Source of the DNA: Leisingera sp. ANG-Vp
GTDB taxonomy: Bacteria; Pseudomonadota; Alphaproteobacteria; Rhodobacterales; Rhodobacteraceae
Reading direction: 5' to 3'
Assembly (NCBI RefSeq): GCF_000813725.1
Contig: NZ_JWLD01000016.1
Location: forward strand, 89,043 to 153,042
DNA: 64,000 bases
In this document: in pieces, positions 26,538 to 34,877 of the stretch
Layout of the letters: every line of letters begins with the position of its first letter
Numbering within the stretch: position 1 is the stretch's first letter
Notes under the pieces: generated by a model
What the model was told of the DNA's origin: nothing
What the model saw: only the letters and a program-made list of their open reading frames with translations
Databases searched by the model: none
Program-made: the position numbers and the translations under genes

Positions 26538-27389
26538 CTAACCCAGCTCAAAACTTGTGACGCCGTAAATCATCGGCAGTTCCAGCTGCGGCGCCTCCCC
26601 GCGGTACATCCGTGCGGTCTCAAACACCGGCTCCAGCCCCAGAGACTGCGCCACTCGTACCGCTTCTGCATGGGGTTCCGGCACATCCAAAAACACCTCC
26701 TGCCCCTCAGGCAGATCCTGCAGCAGCCGCGCCAGCACTGCCTCCGCAGCCTCCCGCGACGCCGCAACCAGCGGCCCGATCTTATACCCGCTGCGGCAGG
26801 GGCGCAGGGTGCCGAACCCTTCCATGACACCATCCCGGCAAGCAGCATAGGCGTGATGCCCCTCAGCGCTCAGCCACTGCGCCCAGAACATGCCCCGCTG
26901 CACAGGGAATACGCGGCCGTCCAGCGCCTCCAGCCCTGCCGCAGGCTCCGCCAGCAGCAGCAGGTCGAAGCCTGCGCCAGCCGCCAGCGCGCCTGCCGGA
27001 ACGCCGCCAAAGCGGATATTGCGGTACGCCAATTCAAAGCCTGAACGGCGGTAGTTCTCCTGCTGATCCACCACCCCGTCGAGCCCCACTGTGCGGGGTC
27101 CAGCATGTTCCAGCGCCTTCTGCCACAGCGCGTAGCCATAGCCCTGGCCGCGGTGCTCCGGCGCCACGATATAGAAGCCAAGAAACGCAAAGCTGCTGCC
27201 GTAGTTCACCACCGAGATGCAAGCGATCATCTGCCCGTTCAGGAAACCGCCCCAGAATCCTTCCGGGTCAACGGCACCAAAGCAGGCCGCGTCCTGATCA
27301 CCGGGATTCCAGCCCTCCAGCGCCGCCCACTCCACAGCGGCCCGGATTTCCGCAGGCGTCAAAGCCCGGATGTCATAGCCGTCCTGCAT
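26538..27389 (-). CDS. GNAT-family N-acetyltransferase with YitH-like C-terminal domain
   Basis: A 283-residue protein: an N-terminal GNAT domain with the acetyl-CoA loop VAPEHRGQGYGYALWQKAL (Q/R-x-x-G-x-G/A at about 76-94), followed by a second alpha/beta domain of the Acetyltransf_18 (YitH/HolE-like) type containing FGTLRPCRSGYKIGPLVA and a repeated GNAT-like fold. Substrate unknown. ATG 27389 is chosen because AGGAGG ends 5 bases upstream; a GTG lies two codons earlier. Convergent with the WYL regulator gene. Confidence 0.8.
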   Translation of the reverse strand: MQDGYDIRALTPAEIRAAVEWAALEGWNPGDQDAACFGAVDPEGFWGGFLNGQMIACISVVNYGSSFAFLGFYIVAPEHRGQGYGYALWQKALEHAGPRTVGLDGVVDQQENYRRSGFELAYRNIRFGGVPAGALAAGAGFDLLLLAEPAAGLEALDGRVFPVQRGMFWAQWLSAEGHHAYAACRDGVMEGFGTLRPCRSGYKIGPLVAASREAAEAVLARLLQDLPEGQEVFLDVPEPHAEAVRVAQSLGLEPVFETARMYRGEAPQLELPMIYGVTSFELG

Positions 27390-27432
27390 CTGCACCTCCT
27401 GTCACTCTGGAGGCAACAATGCCTGCTAAGCC

Positions 27433-28539
27433 TTAAGCGGGAAAGACAAAACAGCGGTTGCGCCGAACCGTGAGCCACATGACGCGGCCCTTCTCCGGCA
27501 GAAACACATTGGGCACTGTGGCTTTCAGCAGCGAGCCGTCGAATTCCATCCGGAATTCAACCAGGCTTTCGCTGCCCAGGAAGCGCGCCCGTTCCACGGA
27601 CGCCCGCGCCGCAACACCGTCGCTGGGGGTCGGCAGCGGCCCCTTGCCGCCGCGGTCGAAATCGATGCGCAGATGCTGCGGGCGGAAGACGATCTCCACC
27701 GCAGTGCCATCCGTCACCCCGGGTGCCAGAAACTCGCCAAAGGCTGTCTTGGCCAGCGCCCCGTTCACTTCCGCCTTCAGCACGTTCACGTCGCTGAAAA
27801 ACGCCACCGCCGCCTTGTCCACCGGATGGGTATAGACGTTGTAGGGCGCGCCTTGCTGCACGATCTTTCCGCCCCGCATCAGCGCAATCTCATCGGCCAT
27901 CCGCATCGCCTCTTCCGGCTCATGCGTCACCAGCAGAACCGCGGTGTCTTCCTCTTTCAGAAGGCTCAGCGTTTCATCCCGGATGCCGTCGCGCAGCCGG
28001 TTGTCGAGGCCGGAGAACGGCTCATCCATCAGCATGATCCGCGGCCGCGGCGCAATCGCGCGCGCCAGTGCCACCCGCTGCTGCTCGCCGCCCGACAACT
28101 GATGCGGATAGCCGTCGATGAAGCGTTTCAGCGATACACGGTTCAAGAGCTCCTCGACCCTTGCCCGCTTCTCGTCCTTGCTGCCTTTCAGGCCGAAGCC
28201 GACGTTGTCAGCAACGCTCAGGTGCGGGAACAGGGCAAAGTCCTGGAACATCAGCCCGATCTCGCGCCGCTCCGGCGGCACCCGGAACACGGTGTCGCAG
28301 ATCAGCTTGCCGTCCACATAGATCTCGCCGCTGTCCTGCATCTCCACCCCGGCGATCATCCGCAGGGTGGTGGATTTGCCGCAGCCCGAGGGCCCCAGCA
28401 GGCAGGTCACCTGCCCGGCCTGGATCTGCAGCGAGACATCATCGACCACCGCACGGCCTTCGAAGAACCGCTTGATGTTGCGGATCTCCAGCCGCGGCGC
28501 GGCCATGGTGCTGAGCATGTCGGCAGGGGCAGTGTTCAT
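27433..28539 (-). CDS. ABC transporter ATPase, FbpC/PotA-like
   Basis: A 368-residue ABC ATPase. Residues about 14-240 have Walker A GPSGCGKST, Q-loop FQDFALFPHLSV, signature LSGGEQQRVALARA, and Walker B IMLMDEPFSGLD; the C-terminal TOBE-like domain (VEIVFRPQHLRIDF) marks the importer group for iron(III), spermidine or sulfate. No permease or binding-protein gene is nearby, so it must partner elsewhere. Start 28539 avoids repeat-derived sequence upstream; the ATG at 28518 is an alternative. Confidence 0.82.
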   Translation of the reverse strand: MNTAPADMLSTMAAPRLEIRNIKRFFEGRAVVDDVSLQIQAGQVTCLLGPSGCGKSTTLRMIAGVEMQDSGEIYVDGKLICDTVFRVPPERREIGLMFQDFALFPHLSVADNVGFGLKGSKDEKRARVEELLNRVSLKRFIDGYPHQLSGGEQQRVALARAIAPRPRIMLMDEPFSGLDNRLRDGIRDETLSLLKEEDTAVLLVTHEPEEAMRMADEIALMRGGKIVQQGAPYNVYTHPVDKAAVAFFSDVNVLKAEVNGALAKTAFGEFLAPGVTDGTAVEIVFRPQHLRIDFDRGGKGPLPTPSDGVAARASVERARFLGSESLVEFRMEFDGSLLKATVPNVFLPEKGRVMWLTVRRNRCFVFPA

Positions 28540-28650
28540 GAGGCCTCGGGGCTGTTTCCGATGAAAACGCTTAGGTTCACGCCGGGATAGCAACCCAGTG
28601 GCGGAGCCGCAAGCGGTCAGAATTGCCGGGGACGCCTTGGAAAACACGAC

Positions 28651-28721
28651 GAGGGCAGCGCCCGGCCCTGGGTGGGCGTGAAGCGCCCTCCCGTGGGGAG
28701 GGTCGGGCGCTGCCCGTCCTC
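28651..28721 (+). repeat. Palindromic intergenic repeat family 1, copy B
   Basis: Full copy: outer arms GGGCAGCGCCCG (28653-28664) and CGGGCGCTGCCC (28704-28715) are perfect complements, and the centre folds as CCCTCCC-GTG-GGGAGGG (28686-28702). It lies between arsM and the ABC ATPase gene. Confidence 0.85.
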
Positions 28722-28748
28722 TCGGCCGGGCGGGACATTAATCCCGCC

Positions 28749-29798
28749 TCAGCAGCAGCCCGCCGCGGCGCCTTCCTGCTCCAGCCCGTTAAAGGGCGAA
28801 TTGCCGCCGCAGCCGGCAAAGATGCCGTAGTGGGTATCAAAGTTGCCGATAAACTCAAAATGCGGCGCCAGGCGGCTGTCCTGCAGCATCATCCAAGTAT
28901 TGCCGCAGACCGGAAACACCTTGCCCGCTTCGATAATATGGTGGTCATCCAGCGCAAACACATGCGGCGCGTGCGCGATGGTGCCCTTGTAGATCACCGC
29001 CTGGCCGTAATCCTCGCAGGCGGGCTCCAGTGCCGGCAGCTTGAACAGCCGGTAGGTGGCCGACAGAAACTTCAGCGGCTGGACGCGTTTTTCCAGCACC
29101 GGATTCTCGATTGTCAAAAGGCGCGAGGTCACCATCCGCGGGTCCTTGAAGCCGGACTCCTTGGCAATCGACAGAAAGTCGTTCCAATAAAGCGCACCGG
29201 ACAGGCACTCGCCATAGAGCACCTCATCCTTGGCCATCTCTTCCGGCACCCGGCGGTCGGCATAGACGTCCGAGAAATACATCTCGCCGCCCTCTTTCAG
29301 CAGGTGATGCGCGCCGCGCAGCACCGCGCCCTTATCGGTGGCCAGGTTGATCACGCAGTTGGAGACGATAATGTCAAAGGAACCCGGCTCCAGGTCCAGC
29401 TCCTCCAGCTTTTCAATATAGCCGTGGTGGAATTCGACGTTGGAATTGGCATAGCCGAAGGCTTCGGCGTGATAATCCTGATGGCGGCGCGCCACCTCCA
29501 GCTGCGCCGGGGTCATATCGACGCCGACCACCTTGCCGCTCTCGCCGACCAGCGCCGACAGCGCATAGACATCGCGTCCCGCGCCGCAGCCAAGGTCGAG
29601 GATGCGCGCGCCCTCCAGCGCTTCCGGCGCAATCAGGCCGCAGCCGTAATAGCGGGTCAGCACCTCGTCATGGATCTTGGACAGCACCGCCTTCACATGA
29701 TCCGGAATGTCGTCCGGCGTGCAGCAGGCATTGGTCTGGAGGTCCTCACTGCCCTGCAGCACCTCGCCGTAATAGTTCTGCACGTTTTCATGTTTCAT
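28749..29798 (-). CDS. arsM: Arsenite S-adenosylmethionine methyltransferase-like protein
   Basis: A 349-residue SAM methyltransferase resembling ArsM, which methylates As(III) to volatile or exportable forms. The SAM motif is ILDLGCGAGRDVYALS (66-81). The three cysteine regions expected for As(III) binding are present: NACC (C25/C26), SNCVINL (C148) and YGECLSGALYW (C198). The C-terminal part has a Cys-rich end (CGGNSPFNG... GCC). No arsR or arsenic transporter is adjacent. AGGAAAGG precedes the ATG at 29798. Intergenic repeats flank the gene on both sides. Confidence 0.78.
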   Translation of the reverse strand: MKHENVQNYYGEVLQGSEDLQTNACCTPDDIPDHVKAVLSKIHDEVLTRYYGCGLIAPEALEGARILDLGCGAGRDVYALSALVGESGKVVGVDMTPAQLEVARRHQDYHAEAFGYANSNVEFHHGYIEKLEELDLEPGSFDIIVSNCVINLATDKGAVLRGAHHLLKEGGEMYFSDVYADRRVPEEMAKDEVLYGECLSGALYWNDFLSIAKESGFKDPRMVTSRLLTIENPVLEKRVQPLKFLSATYRLFKLPALEPACEDYGQAVIYKGTIAHAPHVFALDDHHIIEAGKVFPVCGNTWMMLQDSRLAPHFEFIGNFDTHYGIFAGCGGNSPFNGLEQEGAAAGCC

Positions 29799-29940
29799 GG
29801 GGGGGCGCCTTTCCTGTGGTTCCGGACCAAAGGGATAGCGGCCTGCAGATAATGCGGCAATCAACGAGGCGGGTGATCTGACGCAACTGTGAAGGAGTGT
29901 GGGGAGAGGCCATTGCCACAGCAGCCTTCCGCCCGGTGGC

Positions 29941-30010
29941 ACACCGGGCAGCGCCCGACCTCCCCCACGGGAGGGCGCTTCGCACCCGCCCGAGGCCGGG
30001 CGATGCCCTT
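29941..30010 (-). repeat. Palindromic intergenic repeat family 1, copy C (inverted)
   Basis: On the minus strand it reads GGTGCGAAGCGCCCTCCCG, then a GGGGGAGG variant and CGGGCGCTGCCCGG, matching copies A and B. The left arm is altered (GGCATCGCCCGG). It lies between alkC and arsM. Confidence 0.8.
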
Positions 30011-30045
30011 CTTGGGATTCTCCAAAGTTGAAGCCTGCGAAAGTC

Positions 30046-31167
30046 TCAGCCTTCCGGCAGCAGCTCAAACGCTGCCTCAGCCCGCACCTTGCCGTTCACC
30101 ATCAGCTCAATCCGGTGCGGCCCCGGCACCAGTTTGAAGGTGGTGGCATCGCCCTTCAGCTTGTGCTTCTTGCCCAGCTCCAGCCTGCCGCCGGTGATCT
30201 TTGCCTGTTTCAGCTTGAACACCTTGGCTGAGGCCTTGCCGCCAGGGCGCTGGAAATGCAGGATATAATCCACCAGCACCGGCGCTCCGGCAGCCCCTTC
30301 CAGGCGGCAGAACACATCCAAGGCGTCGCCAATCCGCACCGTGTCCGGGACCTCGATGAACGCTTCCAGCGCCAGACCCGGATCGTAGCCCAGCATCTCC
30401 ATCGCCCGCGGGTGGCCTGCCTTCACCAGCCCGCGCAGAGCATGGGAGGTCATCCAGTCCAGTTCCTTCTTCTGCTGTTTCCCGGCTGCCTGCCAGCTTT
30501 GCAGACGGTCCATCACCAGATCCGGATCCTTCTTGGCAATATCGTTCAGATGGTTGGCAATCGAGCGGGTGACGTAGCGGGTGCCATCGCCGTGCAGGCA
30601 GTCCAGGAGCGGCAGCGGCTCCGCCAGGTCCAGCCCGACAGCCTCGCCCCAAGGCAGCCGCGGCCGGGTGCCTTCGCTCACCAGTCGGCGCACATGATAG
30701 CTGGGGTGCCCGGCCCATTGCTCCATCCGCGCCAGCACCTCGGCAGGCCAGCGGTTCAGAAATGGCCGGATTGCCCATTCCATGGAAAACCGCTGAGTGA
30801 TCTCCTCCAGCAGGTCCAGCGACAGATCGCGGTGCGCCTCAGCGCCCCGTGCGGCCACATACTCGCCCAGCGGCGCAAAGATGAAGTCGCCGAAGTCATC
30901 GTCGGTCTTGCCCGGGTCGAGCGGCGGCGGCAGTGCCTTCAGCAGGATAGGCGCAGCCTCGGGCAACGCGCCGGGAAGGTGGCGCGCCAGCACGTCCGCA
31001 ATCAGCGTGATCCGCTGCTTCAGCTCCAGCGCCGGCAGCTCTGCCATGACCTGTTCTTCAAACAGATCCGCGTTGAACCCAGCCTCGGCCGCAGCAAAAA
31101 GGCCCGCCAGATAGCGGACCTTGTCGCGGTTGAACAGCTGGTCTTTCAGGGAAAATCCCGAAGCCAT
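30046..31167 (-). CDS. alkC: DNA alkylation repair protein, AlkC family
   Basis: A 373-residue DNA glycosylase of the AlkC/AlkD HEAT-like superfamily, which removes positively charged alkylated bases without base flipping. Helical repeats fill residues about 1-260 (YHVRRLVSEGTRPRLPWG and RYVTRSIANHLNDIAKKDPD are typical repeat motifs containing the catalytic aromatic and Asp patch), and an Ig-like C-terminal domain (ADTVRIGDALDVFCRLEG onwards, about 275-373) distinguishes AlkC from AlkD. AAGGAG supports the ATG at 31167. The SDR gene upstream ends 9 bases away, so they form an operon. Confidence 0.85.
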   Translation of the reverse strand: MASGFSLKDQLFNRDKVRYLAGLFAAAEAGFNADLFEEQVMAELPALELKQRITLIADVLARHLPGALPEAAPILLKALPPPLDPGKTDDDFGDFIFAPLGEYVAARGAEAHRDLSLDLLEEITQRFSMEWAIRPFLNRWPAEVLARMEQWAGHPSYHVRRLVSEGTRPRLPWGEAVGLDLAEPLPLLDCLHGDGTRYVTRSIANHLNDIAKKDPDLVMDRLQSWQAAGKQQKKELDWMTSHALRGLVKAGHPRAMEMLGYDPGLALEAFIEVPDTVRIGDALDVFCRLEGAAGAPVLVDYILHFQRPGGKASAKVFKLKQAKITGGRLELGKKHKLKGDATTFKLVPGPHRIELMVNGKVRAEAAFELLPEG

Positions 31168-31176
31168 GTCAACTCC

Positions 31177-31956
31177 TTACATCGTGGTATTGGTTGCGCC
31201 GCCGTCCAGCAGGATGTTCTGCCCGACCATGAAGCCCGCATGCTGCGAGCACATGAAGGCGCAGGTGGCGCCGAATTCGGCCCGGGTGCCGTAGCGGCCC
31301 GCCGGGATGGTAGCGCAGCGTGCCGCCTTGGCCTCCTCGGGGGTGATGCCCTGCGCCTTGGCTGCACCGCCGTCCAGCGAAACCGCGCGGTCGGTCGCAT
31401 GAATACCAGGCTGCAGGTTGTTGATGATGACGCCCTGGCCCGCCACCTGCCGCGCAGTGCCCGCGACATAGCCGGTGAGGCCGGCGCGCGCCGCATTCGA
31501 CAGGCCCAGAACGGGGATCGGCGACTTCACCGACACCGAGGTGATATTGACCACCCGGCCCCAGCCGCGCTCGATCATGCCCGGCACCAGCGCCTTGATC
31601 AGCGCAATCGGGGTCAGCATGTTGGCATCCAGCGCGCTGATGAAATCCTCGCGGTCCCAATCGGTCCACATGCCCGGCGGCGGTCCGCCCGCATTGGTGA
31701 CCAGAATATCAACGCCGCCGGCTGCATCCAGCACCTGGCTCTGCCCCTCCGGTGTGGTCACATCTGCGGCCACCGTCACCACATCGACGCCGTACTGATC
31801 ACGGATCGCCTGCGCCGATGCCTCCAGCGCCTCGGCGCCGCGGGCGTTCATCACCAGGTTCACACCAGCCTCAGCCAGCGCCTCGGCGCAGCCCAGACCC
31901 AGCCCCTTGCTGCTGGCACAGACCAGCGCGCGCTTGCCCGAAATACCCAGATCCAT
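31177..31956 (-). CDS. Atypical short-chain dehydrogenase/reductase lacking the Tyr-Lys pair
   Basis: A 259-residue SDR with the nucleotide motif CASSKGLGLG (about 13-22), NAGG, and the catalytic Ser in NITSVSVK. The position of catalytic Y-x3-K reads L-S-N-A-A-R (GLSNAARAGLTG), so both Tyr and Lys are replaced. This pattern defines a known atypical SDR group annotated as FabG-like; their activity is uncertain. GGGAGGA lies upstream of ATG 31956. It is cotranscribed with alkC. Confidence 0.8.
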   Translation of the reverse strand: MDLGISGKRALVCASSKGLGLGCAEALAEAGVNLVMNARGAEALEASAQAIRDQYGVDVVTVAADVTTPEGQSQVLDAAGGVDILVTNAGGPPPGMWTDWDREDFISALDANMLTPIALIKALVPGMIERGWGRVVNITSVSVKSPIPVLGLSNAARAGLTGYVAGTARQVAGQGVIINNLQPGIHATDRAVSLDGGAAKAQGITPEEAKAARCATIPAGRYGTRAEFGATCAFMCSQHAGFMVGQNILLDGGATNTTM

Positions 31957-32160
31957 CTTGTCCTCCCTCGGGAATCTTCTCCGTTTGCGCGGAGCTTGCA
32001 CTGCGCACGCACGGATGGCCAGCCCCCTGAACCGCTGCCCCAACCGTGAAGCTGCCGGAAAAACAGCGCCTTCCCTCCCCCTTTGTGCCACATTCTCACG
32101 CCATTTCTATTGGACGGGCTCTCCTGCGGGCCCACATATGGAATCAAACAGCCGCCGCCC

Positions 32161-33174
32161 ATGGGACAGACATTGACCGCCAGCCACGCCTCCGTCCAAG
32201 CCTTCCGCGCCGAACAGTTCCGCGTCGAAAACGGCGCCAATCTGGGTGACCCGATGGGCGTGCTTGAAGATCTGGTTCTGGACGACATCTACATGATGGC
32301 CTTGGCCGAGGCGCCGCAGCGCCTGTCCATCGCCGCCCATCACGACGGCAGCTTCAGCATCGCGGAGAACACCGCGCTCGGTTCACCCGGCGCTGCGCTG
32401 CATCTGGATTGCCTCCTCACCCTGATGCCGGACAGCGGCCCCAACACCGAGACCCTGGTGATGGTCGAAGTGGACGGGGACGGCATGATCGCCGGCGTCT
32501 TCCTGGTGCCGCTCGCCCCCTTACAGCCGCAGATGCCCTACACGCTGGTCAAAGCCGAGCGCGAACCTGCCCGGCGCAAACTGGCGGAATCCGCCTGCGT
32601 CTCCTTCACCCGCGGCACCCGCATCACGCTTGCCACCGGCGCGCAGCGCCTGATCGAGGACATGCGCGCAGGCGACCGCGTCCTCACCCGCGACGACGGC
32701 ATCCAGGAGGTGCGCTGGGTCGGCCAGTCCACCCTGCGCGCTGTTGGCGATCTCGCCCCGATTCTGATCCGCAAAGGCGCCCTCAATAACGCCAATGACC
32801 TGATCGTCAGCCCCTCGCACCGCCTCATGGTCTATCAGCGCAGCGACGAGATCGGCGCCGGCGCCCCCGAGATCCTGGTCCGCGCCCGCGACCTGGTGAA
32901 CGGCGACACCGTGGTGGTTCTGGACGGCGGCTTTGCCGACTACTTCCAGATCCTGTTCGACCGCCACCACATCATCTACGCCGAGGGCATCGCGGCTGAG
33001 AGCACCTTCCTCGACCCAGTCACAAGACCGGTGCTGCCCGAGGATTTCTGGACCCGCCCTGGCGGCCCCCTGCCCGCCTCGCACAAGAGCGGCGCCCACG
33101 GGCTGGACGTGAGCCGCTCGCTGCTGGACCGGCCGGATGCGGTCGGGCTCTTGAAGCGGGCCTCGTTGCGGTAA
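32161..33174 (+). CDS. Hint-domain protein with Ser at the nucleophile position (Hint protein 3)
   Basis: A 337-residue protein. Residues 1-145 form an N-terminal domain (ASHASVQAFRAEQFRVENGAN...LVLDDIYMMAL) widespread in Roseobacters with this architecture. The Hint_2 domain begins at ESACVSFTRGTRITL, where canonical CFxxGT reads SFTRGT: Ser148 takes the nucleophile position with Cys146 two residues before. SPSHRLMV keeps the Hint histidine, so N-O acyl shift chemistry is still possible. Start is uncertain: ATG 32161 matches related proteins, an upstream GTG lies at 32083. Ends 18 bases before the convergent caspase-like gene. Confidence 0.75.
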   Translation: MGQTLTASHASVQAFRAEQFRVENGANLGDPMGVLEDLVLDDIYMMALAEAPQRLSIAAHHDGSFSIAENTALGSPGAALHLDCLLTLMPDSGPNTETLVMVEVDGDGMIAGVFLVPLAPLQPQMPYTLVKAEREPARRKLAESACVSFTRGTRITLATGAQRLIEDMRAGDRVLTRDDGIQEVRWVGQSTLRAVGDLAPILIRKGALNNANDLIVSPSHRLMVYQRSDEIGAGAPEILVRARDLVNGDTVVVLDGGFADYFQILFDRHHIIYAEGIAAESTFLDPVTRPVLPEDFWTRPGGPLPASHKSGAHGLDVSRSLLDRPDAVGLLKRASLR

Positions 33175-33192
33175 CTGCTGCGCCCGCCTTAG

Positions 33193-34644
33193 TCACTGAA
33201 GCTGTATTTCGCTTATTGCAGTGTCCCGGTATCTTGTTCCGGGATAGATACCGGTGATTGTCAGGGTGATCCAGGACACCTCACCCAGCGCCGGAAGCTG
33301 CAGTACCTGAGCTTCGCTTTTATCCTGCAGTTGCACACTGGCGCGGAAGCCGTTGGAAGCCATCACTTCCAAAGACCGGACGCGGCTGTTCTTCGTGAAG
33401 ATGTCCCAGCTTTTTCCATAACCGTTGGCAACCAGTATCCGGCTGATGTCCACTGGCCCGCCGAAAGAAAACCTCAAGATCTCCCCGATCCCGTCATCCG
33501 GCCTGCCCTCGATCCAAGCCGTCCGCAAACGCCCGTCGGACATCATATCGCCGGTGTATGAATTCTGCCCTTGGTCCGGCAGCTCCGAAGACACGCAAAG
33601 TTCCCCGGGAATTCTGCCAAAGTACCCCTGGTGACAAGCGGCCATCGGCACACCCGGCAGCGGCAGATGCCGTTGAACACGGGCAGCTTCAGCCTCCAGC
33701 GCAGCCAGCGCTTCAAGCGCCAAGACAACATAGAAACTGTCCGGCTGATCGCTATGCGCGTCGATGAAGGCCTGCCATGCGCCTCGGGTGTTGATTCTCT
33801 CCGCCAGGGCATATTTGCGCTCGATGTCCTTTGAAGAAGGCGCCGCCGCAGCTGAATTTTCGGGCTGTGCTTCAGGCAGAGCGGCAGGGACGGGCTGCGA
33901 GCTGAAATAGAAATCCCCCGTGATCGAGCTGGTTTCCCAAGGGACTTGCCGTTCCTGGGTAACTGCCAGGACTTCGCTGCGGGCGGCTTTGAATACAGCT
34001 TCGATCGTGCGCCCCTTGCCAGTGGAAATCGCCCGGGCAAGAGCAGATGTGTAAGGCGAGTTTCCCCCGCTGCCATCCAAAGCGACGTCCCCCGGCGCGG
34101 TGGCATATGCGATGATGGTCCCTTTGGGAGCGTCAACCGGTGCAAGTCCCCTGGCCGCAGACCGCGCCGAGCCGGCAAAGGGATTGTTGCGGCAAGCGTC
34201 CAGGATGATGATGTTGATATCCGCATTGGAGGAGTTCATGACGCGCAGAAAGCTGTTCACATTGACGGCTTCCAGATCAATCTCGTCTTCGCTGGTTATC
34301 GCTGCGCTGACGGGTACCAGATAGTTTTCCCCCTCCAGCTGGACACCATGGCCGGCGTAGTAGAACAGGCCTGCGTCAACACCTTCGCCGCGCAGTTGCC
34401 GGCCGAACTTCAGCAGCGCCTTCTTCATGCTGCCAAGGTCGGCGTCCAGCAACGTCGTGACCTCGAATCCTGCTTCCGTCAGGACCGAAGACATGACACG
34501 CGCATCGTTGCCAGGGTTGGCCAAAGGAGTCGTGTGGGAATAGTTTGAGTTCCCTACGACAAGCGCATACCTCTCTCCAGCACTGGCCTGCAAACTGCAG
34601 AAGCATAAGACAGCAGCGCTGAGCAGGATAAAGCGTCGCAGCAT
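33193..34644 (-). CDS. Secreted caspase-family (C14) protease with C-terminal discoidin-like domain
   Basis: A 483-residue protein. A signal peptide (MLRRFILLSAAVLCFCSLQASA) targets the periplasm. Residues about 25-260 form a caspase/p20 domain with ERYALVVGNSNYSHTTPL at the start and the catalytic dyad His99 (YYAGHG) and Cys151 (LDACRNNPF), as in bacterial orthocaspases. A Pro/Ala-rich spacer and a helical segment follow. The C-terminal domain (about 335-483) has several Trp and Gly-rich beta strands (DGRLRTAWIEGRPDDGIGEILRF), resembling the discoidin-like NADase-type glycan-binding module. GGGAGGA precedes ATG 34644. No operon partner. Confidence 0.82.
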   Translation of the reverse strand: MLRRFILLSAAVLCFCSLQASAGERYALVVGNSNYSHTTPLANPGNDARVMSSVLTEAGFEVTTLLDADLGSMKKALLKFGRQLRGEGVDAGLFYYAGHGVQLEGENYLVPVSAAITSEDEIDLEAVNVNSFLRVMNSSNADINIIILDACRNNPFAGSARSAARGLAPVDAPKGTIIAYATAPGDVALDGSGGNSPYTSALARAISTGKGRTIEAVFKAARSEVLAVTQERQVPWETSSITGDFYFSSQPVPAALPEAQPENSAAAAPSSKDIERKYALAERINTRGAWQAFIDAHSDQPDSFYVVLALEALAALEAEAARVQRHLPLPGVPMAACHQGYFGRIPGELCVSSELPDQGQNSYTGDMMSDGRLRTAWIEGRPDDGIGEILRFSFGGPVDISRILVANGYGKSWDIFTKNSRVRSLEVMASNGFRASVQLQDKSEAQVLQLPALGEVSWITLTITGIYPGTRYRDTAISEIQLQ

Positions 34645-34842
34645 CCGGTGGCATCCTCCCTGGACTAAATCCTTGCACCGATCATCTAGGCAAACCGCGC
34701 GCGCAAAATCAATCTGCACAGATGGCGGCCGCACTCTTCCCGCAGAAACTCCCGGCAGACAAGACGAACAGACCGGCGCGTTCAGCAAGCAAAGAAAAAG
34801 CCCGTCCACGCAGGGCGTAAAAGACCGGCCTCCCCGTTTTTC

Positions 34843-34877
34843 TTGCCTCTTCCGGCATTCCTGCTATACGCGCGCTC
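34843..34877 (+). promoter_or_regulatory. Predicted sigma70 promoter of prfC, probably leaderless
   Basis: TTGCCT (34843-34848) and TATACG (34865-34870) are separated by 16 bases. Transcription from about 7 bases downstream would begin at or next to the prfC ATG at 34878, and no Shine-Dalgarno is visible, so a leaderless mRNA is suggested. Confidence 0.5.

Noticed and set aside
28651..28721. CRISPR array or insertion-sequence end
   Set aside because: Copies are scattered singly, there are no regular spacers, no cas genes and no transposase.
30256..32049. 597-codon plus-strand frame across alkC and the SDR
   Set aside because: Antisense to two genes with clear motifs; no recognisable domain in the plus-strand frame.
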